From contig NC_051075.1 of NCBI RefSeq assembly GCF_004664715.2, positions 38,029,958 through 38,093,957 on the forward strand: a stretch of DNA of 64,000 nucleotides, in the 5' to 3' direction. Shown here one piece after another: positions 55,430 through 64,000 of this stretch. Under the pieces are notes generated by a model, which was not told where the DNA came from, did not search any database, and saw only the letters and a program-made list of their open reading frames with translations. Position 1 is the stretch's first letter. The number at the start of each line of letters is the position of its first letter. The stretch comes from Peromyscus leucopus. Lineage: Eukaryota > Chordata > Mammalia > Rodentia > Cricetidae. A program made the translations under genes and the position numbers.

Positions 55430-55999
55430 CCCAGGGGAAAATATTAAGATCTATTGTGGAGTTATTGGTTTGTTGGTGACTGCTACCCAATTTTTAATAG
55501 CATAGTTTCAATTTTCCTCAGATCTGCTTGCCTGGGAAACAAAACATGGAAACATTTACGCATTGGTGTCTGCCTCCTGCTGGCTAAGCCTGGCCGCTTC
55601 AGGCGTTACAAGAAGTGGGACCAAAAAGATTTGTTGGCAGTCTCTGTGGTGTGGGACAGATGTCCCACAAGACGCTGTGAAGTTAGTGTGACTCAGCTGA
55701 GTTCTGGGCACACAGTATGCCTTTGGTGACGACTTTCAGCCTTGGATATTACCTCTGTGAAGATAGAAACCACCCATGATTCCCATTTTCACAGATCTGC
55801 CAAAGACAAAGGGGCTATGCTTTATTTTTCTGAAACTTTAAACAAAACATTGTTCTGCTGACTGGAGATGGTTTGCAGCGCTCTTCTGACATGATTTACA
55901 CATCAGAGTCTGAAGGCTTCAGTCAAGTAATAATAAGAAGGTATTCCATGTGGCCATTTCCTAAAGAATGGAACTACTTTGGAATATTCAACCCCAAGG
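55430..55999. other. Gene-free spacer
   Basis: Nothing recognised. Confidence 0.3.
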
Positions 56000-56720
56000 T
56001 TCCAATTATTTTGAAATATGTATAGGTTCACAAAAATAGACTTGTAAAAAGAATACAAAGAGCCCCCCTATATCCTTAATCAGCTTTCCCTCATATTAGT
56101 ATGTATTCAACAGAATGATAAGGAAATTAACATTGATACCATAGTATTAATCCACAAACCTTACTCAGATTTTTAAGTTTTCCCAGTAAAGTACCAAGGT
56201 TCTGCAATGCTTTCAGTTGGCACTCTGAACACTCTCCAGGCTGTGTGTGTGTGTCAAGGCCTTAATGCTTGTGAAGGTCACTGGCTGTTGTTACATAGAC
56301 TCTCCCTCTACTTGGGTTTGGGTGGCATCTTCTCACGGTTAGAGTGAGATTAGACTGTTTTTAGTCTTCAAATGTACCAGAGATGTCAACTTGTGCCCTT
56401 CTCCAGGTGTGATATCCGGGAAGAGCTGCCTTCAGAATGTCTCACCACAGGGTGACACTTTCTGATCTCTTTGAGCTGGTGTATGGGGCCTCTGCACTTA
56501 GGTGACCGTGTCTACCTTTGTCGTCAATGGGTGCTTCAAGACTAGTGACCCGTTCCATTTCTAGCAATATTTTAGCCTATGTTTTTATCATTCATTGCTA
56601 GTTATTTATAATAGTTATTCAAGAGATTTGCTTGACAATGATCTTCTACTTCTATTATTTCTTCCTCGTTTTTTAGTTAAAATGCTATTTTATTTGGGCT
56701 GATGGGCAGAATCTACTGTG
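56000..56720. mobile_element. Ancient L1M 3'-region fragment
   Basis: 'tatatccttaatcagctttc', 'aggaaattaacattgatacc', 'ctcagatttttaagttttcc' and 'tctacttgggtttgggtggc' follow the order of an old mammalian L1M 3' region that I recall from human. Orientation not resolved. Confidence 0.5.
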
Positions 56721-56889
56721 ATTGTAATATGGACTGTTACTGTGTTCAGCCTTTGCTGTTGGGAGCATCTCTGAGTTAGCACCTTTGTCCTTGGAATGAA
56801 GGTTCCTTTCTTTGAACATTTCTTTTCTGGTATCATTGTCATGTTCTGGAACTGGAATCAATCCTTTTTCCAGTGAGCTTTGAATCTGT

Positions 56890-57062
56890 TTGTTAGAGAA
56901 TTTTTTTTGTGTGTTTGTTTGTTTGTTTAGTTTTGATACTGTGTAACCCTGGCTAGCCTAGAACTCACTATGGGGACCAGACTAGCATTGAACTAAGGAA
57001 AACAATCTGTCTGCTTTTGCCTCCCAAGTGCTAGCATTGAGAATGTGCTTCACCACCCCATC
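56890..57062 (-). mobile_element. B1-like SINE, antisense, diverged
   Basis: 'tgtgtaaccctggctagcct' and 'ttttgcctcccaagtgctag' in antisense B1 order with an internal insertion (TTTG)n at 56912-56925. Confidence 0.7.
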
Positions 57063-57118
57063 CTGAGAGTAGTATTGAGAATCTAAGCTCATAGAGATGT
57101 GTTCGGTGCTTCTAGGCT

Positions 57119-57471
57119 GTTGTGGTTTGAACTGAATGTCTCCCATAGTCTTGTGTTTTGAATGCTTGGTCACTAGACAGTGTTACTATTCTGGGGAAGT
57201 TTGGAACCTTTGGGAAGTGGAGCCTATCTGTATCGGTAGACCGCTATGAGTGGGTCCTAGAGTGTCTCGTTCCTTCCTCCTTTCTGTCTCACTCTCTGTG
57301 TCTTAGCAATTGTGACGTGAGCTGTTGGCATGTTCTCTCCTCTGTAGTTCTCCCAAGCTTGTGAGCAACAACTGGACTGATATCTCAGAAACTGGGGGTC
57401 CAAACAAAACAGCTCCTCTAAGTGTTTTCCTTGGGCGTTCTGGCCACAGTGACACAAAAATCAGTAGCACA
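57119..57471 (+). mobile_element. MaLR-type LTR, older copy
   Basis: TGTTGTGGTTTGAACTG with 'tttgaatgcttggtcactag' and 'gggaagtggagcctatctgt' shows the general MaLR layout. It ends near 'cagtagcaca'. Well diverged, limits approximate. Confidence 0.6.
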
Positions 57472-57747
57472 TAGACCCTCACGGAAGACAGAGCTTGGCA
57501 GTACGCGGGTGTGTACTAAATACACACATTCACACATGCACAGTTCTTTTAAACGTTTTTATAGTAGTCACAATACTTGGAATCATTCTTTTCTTTCTTG
57601 CGGCCATAATATTTACCTATAATGCAATTCAATTCATTTGCTACTGTTTATCCCCACTACATGCTCCCCCCAAATTGTATCTTATTGTAGTCATTTATTT
57701 ATTTGAGTATGAGAAATACTCCATGCTGCCTTTCCTCCCCTTTTTTC

Positions 57748-57800
57748 ATTGAGACAGGGTCTCACTCTATAGCACAGGATGACCTCAGACTTGCAAATAG
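57748..57800 (-). mobile_element. B1 fragment, antisense
   Basis: 'ttgagacagggtctcactct' plus 'gcacaggatgacctcagact' only. Confidence 0.6.
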
Positions 57801-57803
57801 TTC

Positions 57804-58080
57804 ATACTGATGGTCAGCTTGATAGGGTCTAGAATCACCCAGGAGACATGTGTCTGGCATGTCCGTGAGGGGCTTTTCTATCGTGGTCTAATTAAGGTGG
57901 CAGGACCCACCCTGAATGTGGGTGGTACCTTCCTATGAGCTAGGGTCCTAGAATGAGTAAAATGGTGAGAGCAAGCTGAGCATCAGCATTCATCTGTCTG
58001 CTGCCTGACTGTGCCTAAAATGTGACCTGATTCTCAAGCTCCAGTTGCCGTAGATTTCCCCATCATTCTGAGTGTTCCCA
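57804..58080 (+). mobile_element. Ancient MaLR LTR (MLT1-like), left copy
   Basis: 'ggtcagcttgatagggtcta', 'aggcatgtccgtgagg'-like block, 'caggacccaccctgaatgtg' and 'tgtgacctgattctcaagct' fit an MLT1-type LTR. The related copy at 58826 has the same orientation. Confidence 0.6.
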
Positions 58081-58109
58081 TCAACTGTGGGCCCAACCCC
58101 CCCCTCTTT

Positions 58110-58285
58110 TTTTTTTTTTCTTTTCTTTTTTTCTTTTTGGTTTTTCGAGACAAAGTTTCCTCTGTGTAACAGTCCTGAAACTCACTTTGTAGCCCAGGCT
58201 GGCCTCGAACTCACAGAGATCCGCCTGCCTCTGCCTCCCGAGTACTGGGATTATAGGGGTGCGCCACCACTGCTGGACGCAAACT
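58110..58285 (-). mobile_element. B1 SINE, antisense
   Basis: T-rich tail, 'tttttcgagacaaagtttcc', 'gtagcccaggctggcctcga', 'gagatccgcctgcctctgcc' and 'gcgccaccactgctgg'. Confidence 0.92.
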
Positions 58286-58662
58286 CTTTCTTAAAATGCC
58301 TTTGTCAGGTATTTTGCGGCATACTGAGAAAGAAACAAAGAAACAGACGCCGGAGATTGACACTGGGCCGTGGGGTCCTTGCTGTGATCACCTGACCACG
58401 TGGCTCCTGCGCTCTTGGAAGTGGTTTTTGAGAGGAATGCGGAAGAGTTTGCAGCTGCAGGCTAAAGAACTCTTTAGTGCTGCGAGCAGAGCTGGCTGAG
58501 CCAGTCTGGCCGGGGTTTGGAAGGCGATAATGCTGAGAGAAATGCAGACGGTGGAGGACTAGACTATATCCCGGCCTTTCCGGCTACGCATTGGCAAAGA
58601 CTATGGCTTTATTTTCCCCTTTCCTGGGACCTTGGTTGAAGCTGAATTTAAAAGTGATTGTG
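58286..58662. other. Sequence between two MLT1-like LTRs
   Basis: About 380 bp, fairly GC-rich with a run of CpGs, lying between LTR-like copies of the same orientation. It could be MaLR internal sequence, but I cannot confirm this. No gene seen. Confidence 0.3.
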
Positions 58663-58823
58663 GAGCCGGGCGGTGGTGGCGCATGCCTTTAATCCCAGCA
58701 CTCGGGAGGCAGAGGCAGGCGGATCTCTGTGAGTTCGAGGCCAGCCTGGGCTACCAAGTGAGCTCCAGGAAAGGTGCAAAGTTACACAGAGAAACCCTGT
58801 CTCGGAAAAAAAAAAAAAAAAAA
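58663..58823 (+). mobile_element. B1 SINE, young, with target duplication
   Basis: Complete cricetid-type B1 ('gagccgggcggtggtggcgc', 'aggaaaggtgcaaagttaca', 'aaaccctgtctcgg') and an A-tail. The perfect 12-bp duplication aaagtgattgtg is at 58651-58662 and 58821-58832 (its first A bases merge with the tail). Confidence 0.95.
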
Positions 58824-58825
58824 GT

Positions 58826-59050
58826 GATTGTGATGATGAAAAGACACGAAGACCACCCTGAATGTATGGGTAGCACCCTTCTATGGGCTGAGATCACAGA
58901 CTGTGTGAAAAGGAGCACCAGCATTCACCCGCTCTGCTTCCTGGCCATGGAGGTCATGGATTTAATGTGACCAGTTGCTTCAACCACCTGCTGCCCTGAC
59001 CTTTCCCATGACCTTCCCTTGAACTTCAGCCAAAGTCAAATTTTCCTTAA
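58826..59050 (+). mobile_element. Ancient MaLR LTR (MLT1-like), right copy
   Basis: 'gaccaccctgaatgtatggg', 'aaggagcaccagcattcacc' and 'tttaatgtgaccagttgctt' parallel the left copy. The beginning was probably lost. Confidence 0.55.
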
Positions 59051-59645
59051 TCTGCTTTCGTCAGCTGGGATTACAGGCGTGTACCACCAGGCCGGATGCT
59101 GTGCAGTATTAGTTTGTATTCCCTGATCACTCCAGATGTTGAACATTTTTTCAAAGTATTTATTGGCCATTTGTGTCTCTCCTTTTGAAGCTTGTCTATG
59201 GTTCAGTAATCTACTTGCTAGTTGAAATACTTCTATTGGTGTTTAATTTTCATGCTCCTTTGCATATTGAGAGACATCAAGTCTCTGTTGTAAATTTGAC
59301 AACAAATTTTCCCCATTGTGTAAGCTGTCTTTCACTCTCGTGATTTGCCCTGCAAAACCTTGTCAGGCTCATGTAATCCCATTTGTCAATCATTAGGTTT
59401 ATTTCCTGTGCGGCTGCAGTCTTTTCAGATAGTCCTTGCCTATGCCTGCATCCTGGATGTTTTATCTGTGTTTCCTTCTGGCAGCTTCATAGTTTTGGGG
59501 GGGGGGTTTCTTACATTATTACTTTCATCTGTTTAAAATAGATTTCTGTGCCAAGTGTGAGAGATCTCATTTCCTCCTTCTGAAGTGGATGGCCAGTTCC
59601 CAGCACCATTAGTTCAAAGAGGCTGCTCTTTTAATGTATAGTTTT

Positions 59646-59717
59646 GACGGTGTGTGGCTGCGGGTGGCTGCAGGTGGCTATGGATGACTGCCTGTGGCTG
59701 TGGGTGGCTGCACGTGT
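59646..59717. repeat. GTGGCTG-rich minisatellite
   Basis: About six imperfect 10-14-bp units containing 'gtggctg' in the L1 body. Confidence 0.75.
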
Positions 59718-60274
59718 GGATTTAGTTCTGGGTCCCTCATTCTATGCTCTTGGCAAACCTGCCTGTTCTGCACTGATTATGTTATTCGGGATCTATAGTG
59801 TAACTGAGATTAGATTCTGTGATATTACCAGCATTATTCTTCCTGCTCTGGCTATTTGGGGACTTTGAAACTTCCATATGAATCTTAGGACTATTTTCTA
59901 CTTCTGTGAAGAATGTCATTAGAATTTTTATAGGCATTGCATTGAACCTGTAGACTGCTCTTGGTAATACATTGTTACAGTATTAATTCTGCCTATTCCT
60001 GAGTGGGCGGGGCTTTCTGCCTTTAATGGCTCCTTCCGTTTCCTCAGAATCATACTGTTTTCACTCTACATGTCTTTTGACTCCTTGGGTAAATTTCTTT
60101 CTGGGTTATTTATTTGTTTATTATTTTGAAGCTGTTGTGAATGAATTTTGTCATCTAATTGTTTTCTTGGAAAGCTTGTTATTAGTATATAGGAGAGCTA
60201 ATGACTTTTGTATGTTGATTTTTGTAGCCTTCTACTTTACTGAAAGTATTTATAGGTTTTAAGAGTTTTCCTTC

Positions 60275-60376
60275 TTCTCTTCTTCTTCTTATTATGGAAC
60301 TTGCTCTGTAGATCAGGCTGGCCTTGAGCTCAGAGTTCCTTATGCCTCTTCCTCCTGGGTGCTAGGATTAAAGATA
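60275..60376 (-). mobile_element. B1 fragment, antisense, in the L1
   Basis: 'gctctgtagatcaggctggc' and 'tcctgggtgctaggattaaa' with a (TTC)n stretch at the tail side. Confidence 0.65.
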
Positions 60377-61150
60377 GGTTTTACGAGTTTTCTGGCAGTC
60401 TTTAGGGTCTTGTTAGTATTGGACCATGTCATCTGCAAATAGGGATAATTTGACTTCTTATATTGCTTTTATTTCTTTTTCTTTTTTCACTGCTTTGTCT
60501 AAGACTTGGTGCACTATCTTGAATAAAAGAGTAGGCACCTGGGTCTGGCTCCAGATCTTAGAGGATGCTCTCTCACTCCCACCCAGTCCCCGTTTGATGC
60601 TGACTATGGGCTTTTACCACAAAGGGATGTTGCACTTTGTCAAAGACTTTTTCTGGATCAGCTGAGATAAATCATGCGATCTTTACCATCAAGTCTATTT
60701 ATGTATCTGTAAGCTGAATTACACTTATTCCTTTGCAGAGGTTGAACCAAACTTAAATTCCTGGGATAAAAACCAGCTTGGTCATGATACACATTGTAAA
60801 ATTTAATTTTAAATTCAGCCTGTATTTGGTTGAGAATTTTTGTATTTATGATCAATGGTCATCAGGAAAATTGGTCCACAGTTACTTGGTGGTGGTTATG
60901 TTTTTTCCAGTTTGGGTATTGTGGCAATACTGGCTTTGAGTCTGGTGTTTTCTCTCCCATTTCTAGTTCATGGAACAGCTCGAGAAGTACATCTGCCTGC
61001 TCTTCTTAAAGGTCTGGTAGAATTCCGCAGTGAATCATCTGGACCCAGGGGTTTCTTTCGGGGAAGACTTTTTCGTTGTTGTTATGGCTTCAATCTCATT
61101 GCCCATTGTGGATCTACTTAAGTTGCTTATTTATTCCTGACTTAATTTTG

Positions 61151-61680
61151 TTTGTTTGTCCATTCATTTACATTATTTTATTTGGAAATGTTTTAACAGT
61201 ACAGTGAAACTAAACTTCAGAGACAATGGCTATCATTAGTTTAGCATCATCGGTTTATTATAAAAGGGAGTCATGGAAATTATTTACATGATGACGTTCA
61301 GAACGTCAGCGGAATGGGCAGCTTCGTGTAACACCGTTTCAACAGTGATTTCAGTCCACATACTTTCCAAGAATGTCACCATCTCTTAAAGAAGAAGTAA
61401 TCCTTGTCGTCTAGAACTATTTTGGTGCCTCTGTATTCTGGGAGAAGAATTTGGTCTCCGACGTTCACACTGACTGGCTGCACCCTCCCCCACAGCCACT
61501 ACTGTCCCTGAGACTTTTCCGGAAGCATCATGCCACCTCTGGCTACAGTTTCCGGGGCACTCCTTTCAACCAGTACTCTGTCAAAGAGCAGGAGAAAATT
61601 TCTGAAAGCCTGTCCAGCCGTGACCTGGGCCACCGCAGCTCAGACTCTGAACTCAGGCCACCGCTGCAAGGAGAGCCCTG
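61151..61680 (-). pseudogene. HSPE1P (retrocopy): Processed pseudogene of HSPE1 (10-kDa heat-shock protein, Hsp10)
   Basis: The reverse complement matches the chaperonin Hsp10 mRNA from 5' UTR to a distal 3' UTR with no introns. Matches include 'aggctttcagaaattttctc', 'ctctttgacagagtactggt' and 'gtggcatgatgcttccggaa', then after gaps 'cagtcagtgtgaacgtcgga', 'ggcaccaaaatagttctaga' and 'gtatgtggactga'. The coding remnant spans 61351-61621. The start codon is ACG instead of ATG, and internal deletions (net about 38 nt) remove the middle and break the frame, so no Hsp10 can be made. A perfect 15-bp target duplication, cctgacttaattttg, flanks it (61136-61150, 61681-61695). AATAAA signals on the minus strand lie near 61183 and 61258. 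Hsp10 normally caps Hsp60 in mitochondria. Confidence 0.93.
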
Positions 61681-61918
61681 CCTGACTTAATTTTGGTAGG
61701 TCGTGATATTTAGGAATCTGTCTAGTCCTTTGGGGCTTTCTAATTTTTGAAATACAAGTTTTGAGAGTTTTCCTTAATGATTCTTGGGATTTCGTTGGAG
61801 TCTGTTGCGTCATCTCCTTCCCACCCGTACTTTTATTAAACTTAGTTTTCTTTCTCTTTTCCCTGATTAGATTGGGCAGGGCTTCATCAACCTTGTTTAC
61901 CTTTTCAAGAAACTAACT

Positions 61919-62388
61919 TGTAGTTGGAATTTTCTTTGGGCCACCAACCAGCTCCCAAATAAACACACGGAGACTTATTATTAATTATGAATGCTCAGCC
62001 TTAGCTTAGGCTTGTCTCACTAGCTCTTTTAACTTAATTTAACCTGTTTCTAGTCATCTATGAGGCTTTTTACTGTTCTTTCACTCTGTATGTCCTACTT
62101 TCCTGCTCCCTCTGTGTCTGGCTGGCCCCTGGCATCCCCCTGGCATCTCTTTTTCTTTCTTCCTCCATCCTAAATTCCTCCTCCTACTTACTCACCCTGC
62201 CTGGAAGTCCCGCCATTATATCCCTTCCCTCAATACTGTCCATTCAGCTTTTTATTAGACCAATCACTGTCTTAGGCAGGCAAGGTAAAACAGCAACACA
62301 TTTTTACAGAATTAAACAAATGCAACACATCTTTACATAGTTAAACAAATATGATACATCTTTGCACAGTTAAACAAATTTCCACAAT
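61919..62388 (-). mobile_element. ERV LTR, family A copy 3 (solo), inside L1
   Basis: The + strand reads TGTAGTTGGAATTTTC... to about ...TTTCCACAAT. The L1 word actaact is repeated at both ends (61912-61918, 62389-62395), and L1 resumes directly after. It shares its blocks with the copies at 12459 and 18953, and has a local tandem 'acatctttacatagttaaac' repeat near the right end. Confidence 0.88.
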
Positions 62389-62559
62389 ACTAACTCTTTG
62401 TTCAGTTCTGTGTATTATGCTTACAGTCTCTAATCCACTGATTGTGCCTTAATCTTTATTATTTTTTGCCATTTATTGCATTTGTGTTTGGTTTTTTCTT
62501 GATTTCTAAGACCTTGAGGTATCCTATTAGGTTATTAATCCAAGAGCACTCTGATTTTT

Positions 62560-62785
62560 AAAATTTATTTAATTTTTAATCATTCACACGTGTGCATATC
62601 TGTGTATGGCTATGTGCACATGAGCGTCGTGTCTGTAGGAGCCGGAAGAGGGCATCAGCTCCCCTAGAGCTGGATTCACAGGCCGTGATGTGTGTCTGAT
62701 GTGGGTGCTGGGAACAAAACTCAACCTCTACCAGAGCCACAAGTGCCCTTAACCACTGAGCCGGCTCTCCAGCCGACTCTCAGTT
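62560..62785 (-). mobile_element. B2/B3-type SINE, antisense, inside L1
   Basis: 'aaatttatttaatttttaat', 'agccggaagagggcatcagc', 'cttaaccactgagccggctc' and 'tccagccgactctcag'. Confidence 0.82.
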
Positions 62786-63029
62786 GTTTTTTTAATTAAA
62801 TATTTATGACTATAAAATCTCCTCTCCTGCCTTAGCTATATCCCAGGGGTTTGGGTAAATTATAATATTTTCATTTGATTCTAGGATTTAAAACATTTCT
62901 TCCACGAGCAAGTGCTTATTCGGAGTGAATTGTTCAGTCTTCAGTGTTTGTGTAGATCCCGTGGTTTCTCCTGCTGTTGATTTCTTGTTTTATTTCATTA
63001 TGATCTGACTGGATAGAAGTAAGTAATTG

Positions 63030-63568
63030 TCTCACTCCTTTTTCCTTCACGAAGTATCATTGAGCGTTGTCAGATTTCCTTCCAGAAGGGTGCACCAATG
63101 CTCATTCTCACTAATTATGTAAAATCATTTCCCACAACTGTGCTGACAGAATATATATTGTTTTTTCTCCGCTAATGTTCAAGAACTCTCTAGATAGGAG
63201 GGGTATGTGTGGTGTAATTATATACACTGTGTTTATCAGTTGTCTCTTTACATAGGAGGTGTAATTATGTGTGGCGTAATTATATACACCGTGTTTGTCG
63301 GCTGTCTTTTGCTTGTTTCTATCAGGCTTATTTCTTTTCTCTCCACTACATCTTATTTTGTGTGGTTGGCTTATCAATACTGGGTATTGCCTTTGTATTT
63401 TAAATCTTAGTTTTGGAGAAATCCATGGTTTCTTTTGACCGTTTTTTGCATAGTTTTATTTGTTACACTTAAATCCCTGATAGATGTGGACTTTATTCTT
63501 TTGAGTGGCGTGAAGCATAGATGTAATTTTATCCTTTTCTCCAATGGCCTCTCATTTGTCTTGATCCC
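63030..63568 (-). mobile_element. Second antisense L1 fragment (late ORF2)
   Basis: 'gcatagttttatttgttaca', 'gatagatgtggactttattc' and 'ccttttctccaatggcctct' are late-ORF2 antisense words. They come after earlier-ORF2 sequence, so this is a separate element. It ends at the MaLR LTR and contains a 62-bp tandem duplication. Confidence 0.55.
63194..63312. repeat. Tandem duplication, 62-bp period
   Basis: Two copies containing 'tatgtgtgg(t/c)gtaattatatacac' start at 63204 and 63266 within the L1-derived sequence. Confidence 0.85.
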
Positions 63569-63934
63569 TGCACTGGCTGGTCTTATGTCAGCTTGACCTA
63601 CAAACTGGAGTTATCCGGAAGGAGGTAACTTAACTGAGAGCATGCTTCCATAAGATCTGGCCGTAAGGCATTTTCTTAATTAGTGATAGATGGGGGAGGA
63701 CCCAGCCCATTGTGGGTGGTTCCACCCCTGGGCAAACGATCCTGAATTCCATAAGAAAGCAGGCTGAGCAAGCCATGGGAAGCAAGCCAGTAAGCAGCAC
63801 CCCTCCATGGCCTCTGCATCAGCTCCTGCCTCCAGGTTCCTGCCCTGTGTGAGTTCCTGTCCTGACTTCCTTCAATGATGAAGGACAGTGTGGAAGTGTA
63901 AGCCAAATAAACTCTTTCCTCCCTAACTAAGACA
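63569..63934 (+). mobile_element. MaLR-type LTR (sense), 3'-deleted
   Basis: TGCACTGGCTGGTCTTATG... with 'ggaggacccagcccattgtg', 'tccctccatggcctctgcat'-type blocks and 'gccaaataaactctttcctc', then jumping straight to 'ctaactaagaca'. The usual 'ggtcatggtgtttcgtcata' segment seen at 53155 is missing. Confidence 0.88.
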
Positions 63935-63959
63935 ATACCCCTTCTTAAAATTGGTCTTT

Positions 63960-64000
63960 AGGTCAGGCATGGTTGCGAATAACTTTAATCCCCACACTCA
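63960..64000 (+). mobile_element. B1 SINE, truncated by the window edge
   Basis: 'ggtcaggcatggttgcgaat' then 'aactttaatccccacactca' is the 5' start of a diverged B1. Confidence 0.8.

Larger units (their letters stand above)
59097..63010 (-). mobile_element. Antisense L1 ORF2 element, with nested insertions
   Basis: About 3 kb of degraded L1 ORF2 in antisense, 3' end at the left ('gttgaacattttttcaaagt', 'ttttcatgctcctttgcata'). It passes through the reverse-transcriptase region (about 60400-61130) to the region between endonuclease and RT ('tgaattgttcagtcttcagt', 62929). The L1 sequence is continuous across each of three insertions: HSPE1 retrocopy (61151-61680), family A LTR (61919-62388) and a B3 SINE (62560-62785). 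Frames are broken throughout. Confidence 0.85.

Noticed and set aside
61351..61621. A functional Hsp10 gene
   Set aside because: No ATG, internal deletions that break the frame, no introns, and target-site duplications of a retrocopy.

Overview
This is mammalian nuclear DNA, almost certainly from a muroid rodent and most likely a cricetid (hamster, vole or deer-mouse group). The evidence is dense B1, B2/B3, B4 and ID-type SINEs, MT/ORR1-like MaLR LTRs and rodent L1 fragments. Full B1 copies carry an 'accaagtgag...aggaaaggcgcaaag' body that I associate with cricetids rather than Mus. No bacterial, viral-episomal or organellar gene organisation is present. Most open frames in the window are chance or lie inside repeats.

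The only protein-coding gene I can support is TMX1 (thioredoxin-related transmembrane protein 1), on the + strand. It has eight coding exons between 28928 and 38017. All seven introns are GT-AG, and the spliced frame gives 278 residues plus a stop. The protein is an ER type I membrane oxidoreductase: signal peptide, luminal thioredoxin domain with a CPAC active site (C56/C59), one transmembrane segment, a juxtamembrane C-x-C, and an acidic cytosolic tail with an Arg-based RQR signal. It starts in a CpG island (about 28380-29250) with a G-rich 5' leader. It ends in a 3' UTR with poly(A) signals at 38150 and 39471.

The left flank (1-28 kb) is gene-free. It holds an antisense L1 ORF1 region broken by a B3 and two MaLR LTRs (1-2.3 kb), two copies of one 0.48-0.50 kb ERV LTR family (12.5 and 19.0 kb), a 343-bp solo LTR with a 6-bp target duplication (16.36 kb), and a small CpG-rich element (17.4-17.7 kb). 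It also has an antisense L1 carrying an 86-bp purely alternating purine/pyrimidine tract (25.0 kb), and ancient L1M and MaLR pieces just upstream of TMX1.

The right flank (39.5-64 kb) is also gene-free. Its notable contents are a 3.2-kb stretch that resists classification (40.9-44.2 kb), a ~56-bp minisatellite split by a B1 and a solo LTR (44.2-45.3 kb), and a twin-priming-type inverted L1 (46.1-47.4 kb). Four LTRs of a second ERV family lie between 44.7 and 55.4 kb. From 59.1 to 63.0 kb an antisense L1 has been invaded by a SINE, an ERV solo LTR and a processed pseudogene of HSPE1 (Hsp10). The pseudogene has a perfect 15-bp target-site duplication.

I found no previously undescribed gene system. 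The most informative structures are the dated insertion stacks, the HSPE1 retrocopy, the minisatellite, the Z-DNA-type tract and candidate CTCF sites around TMX1.
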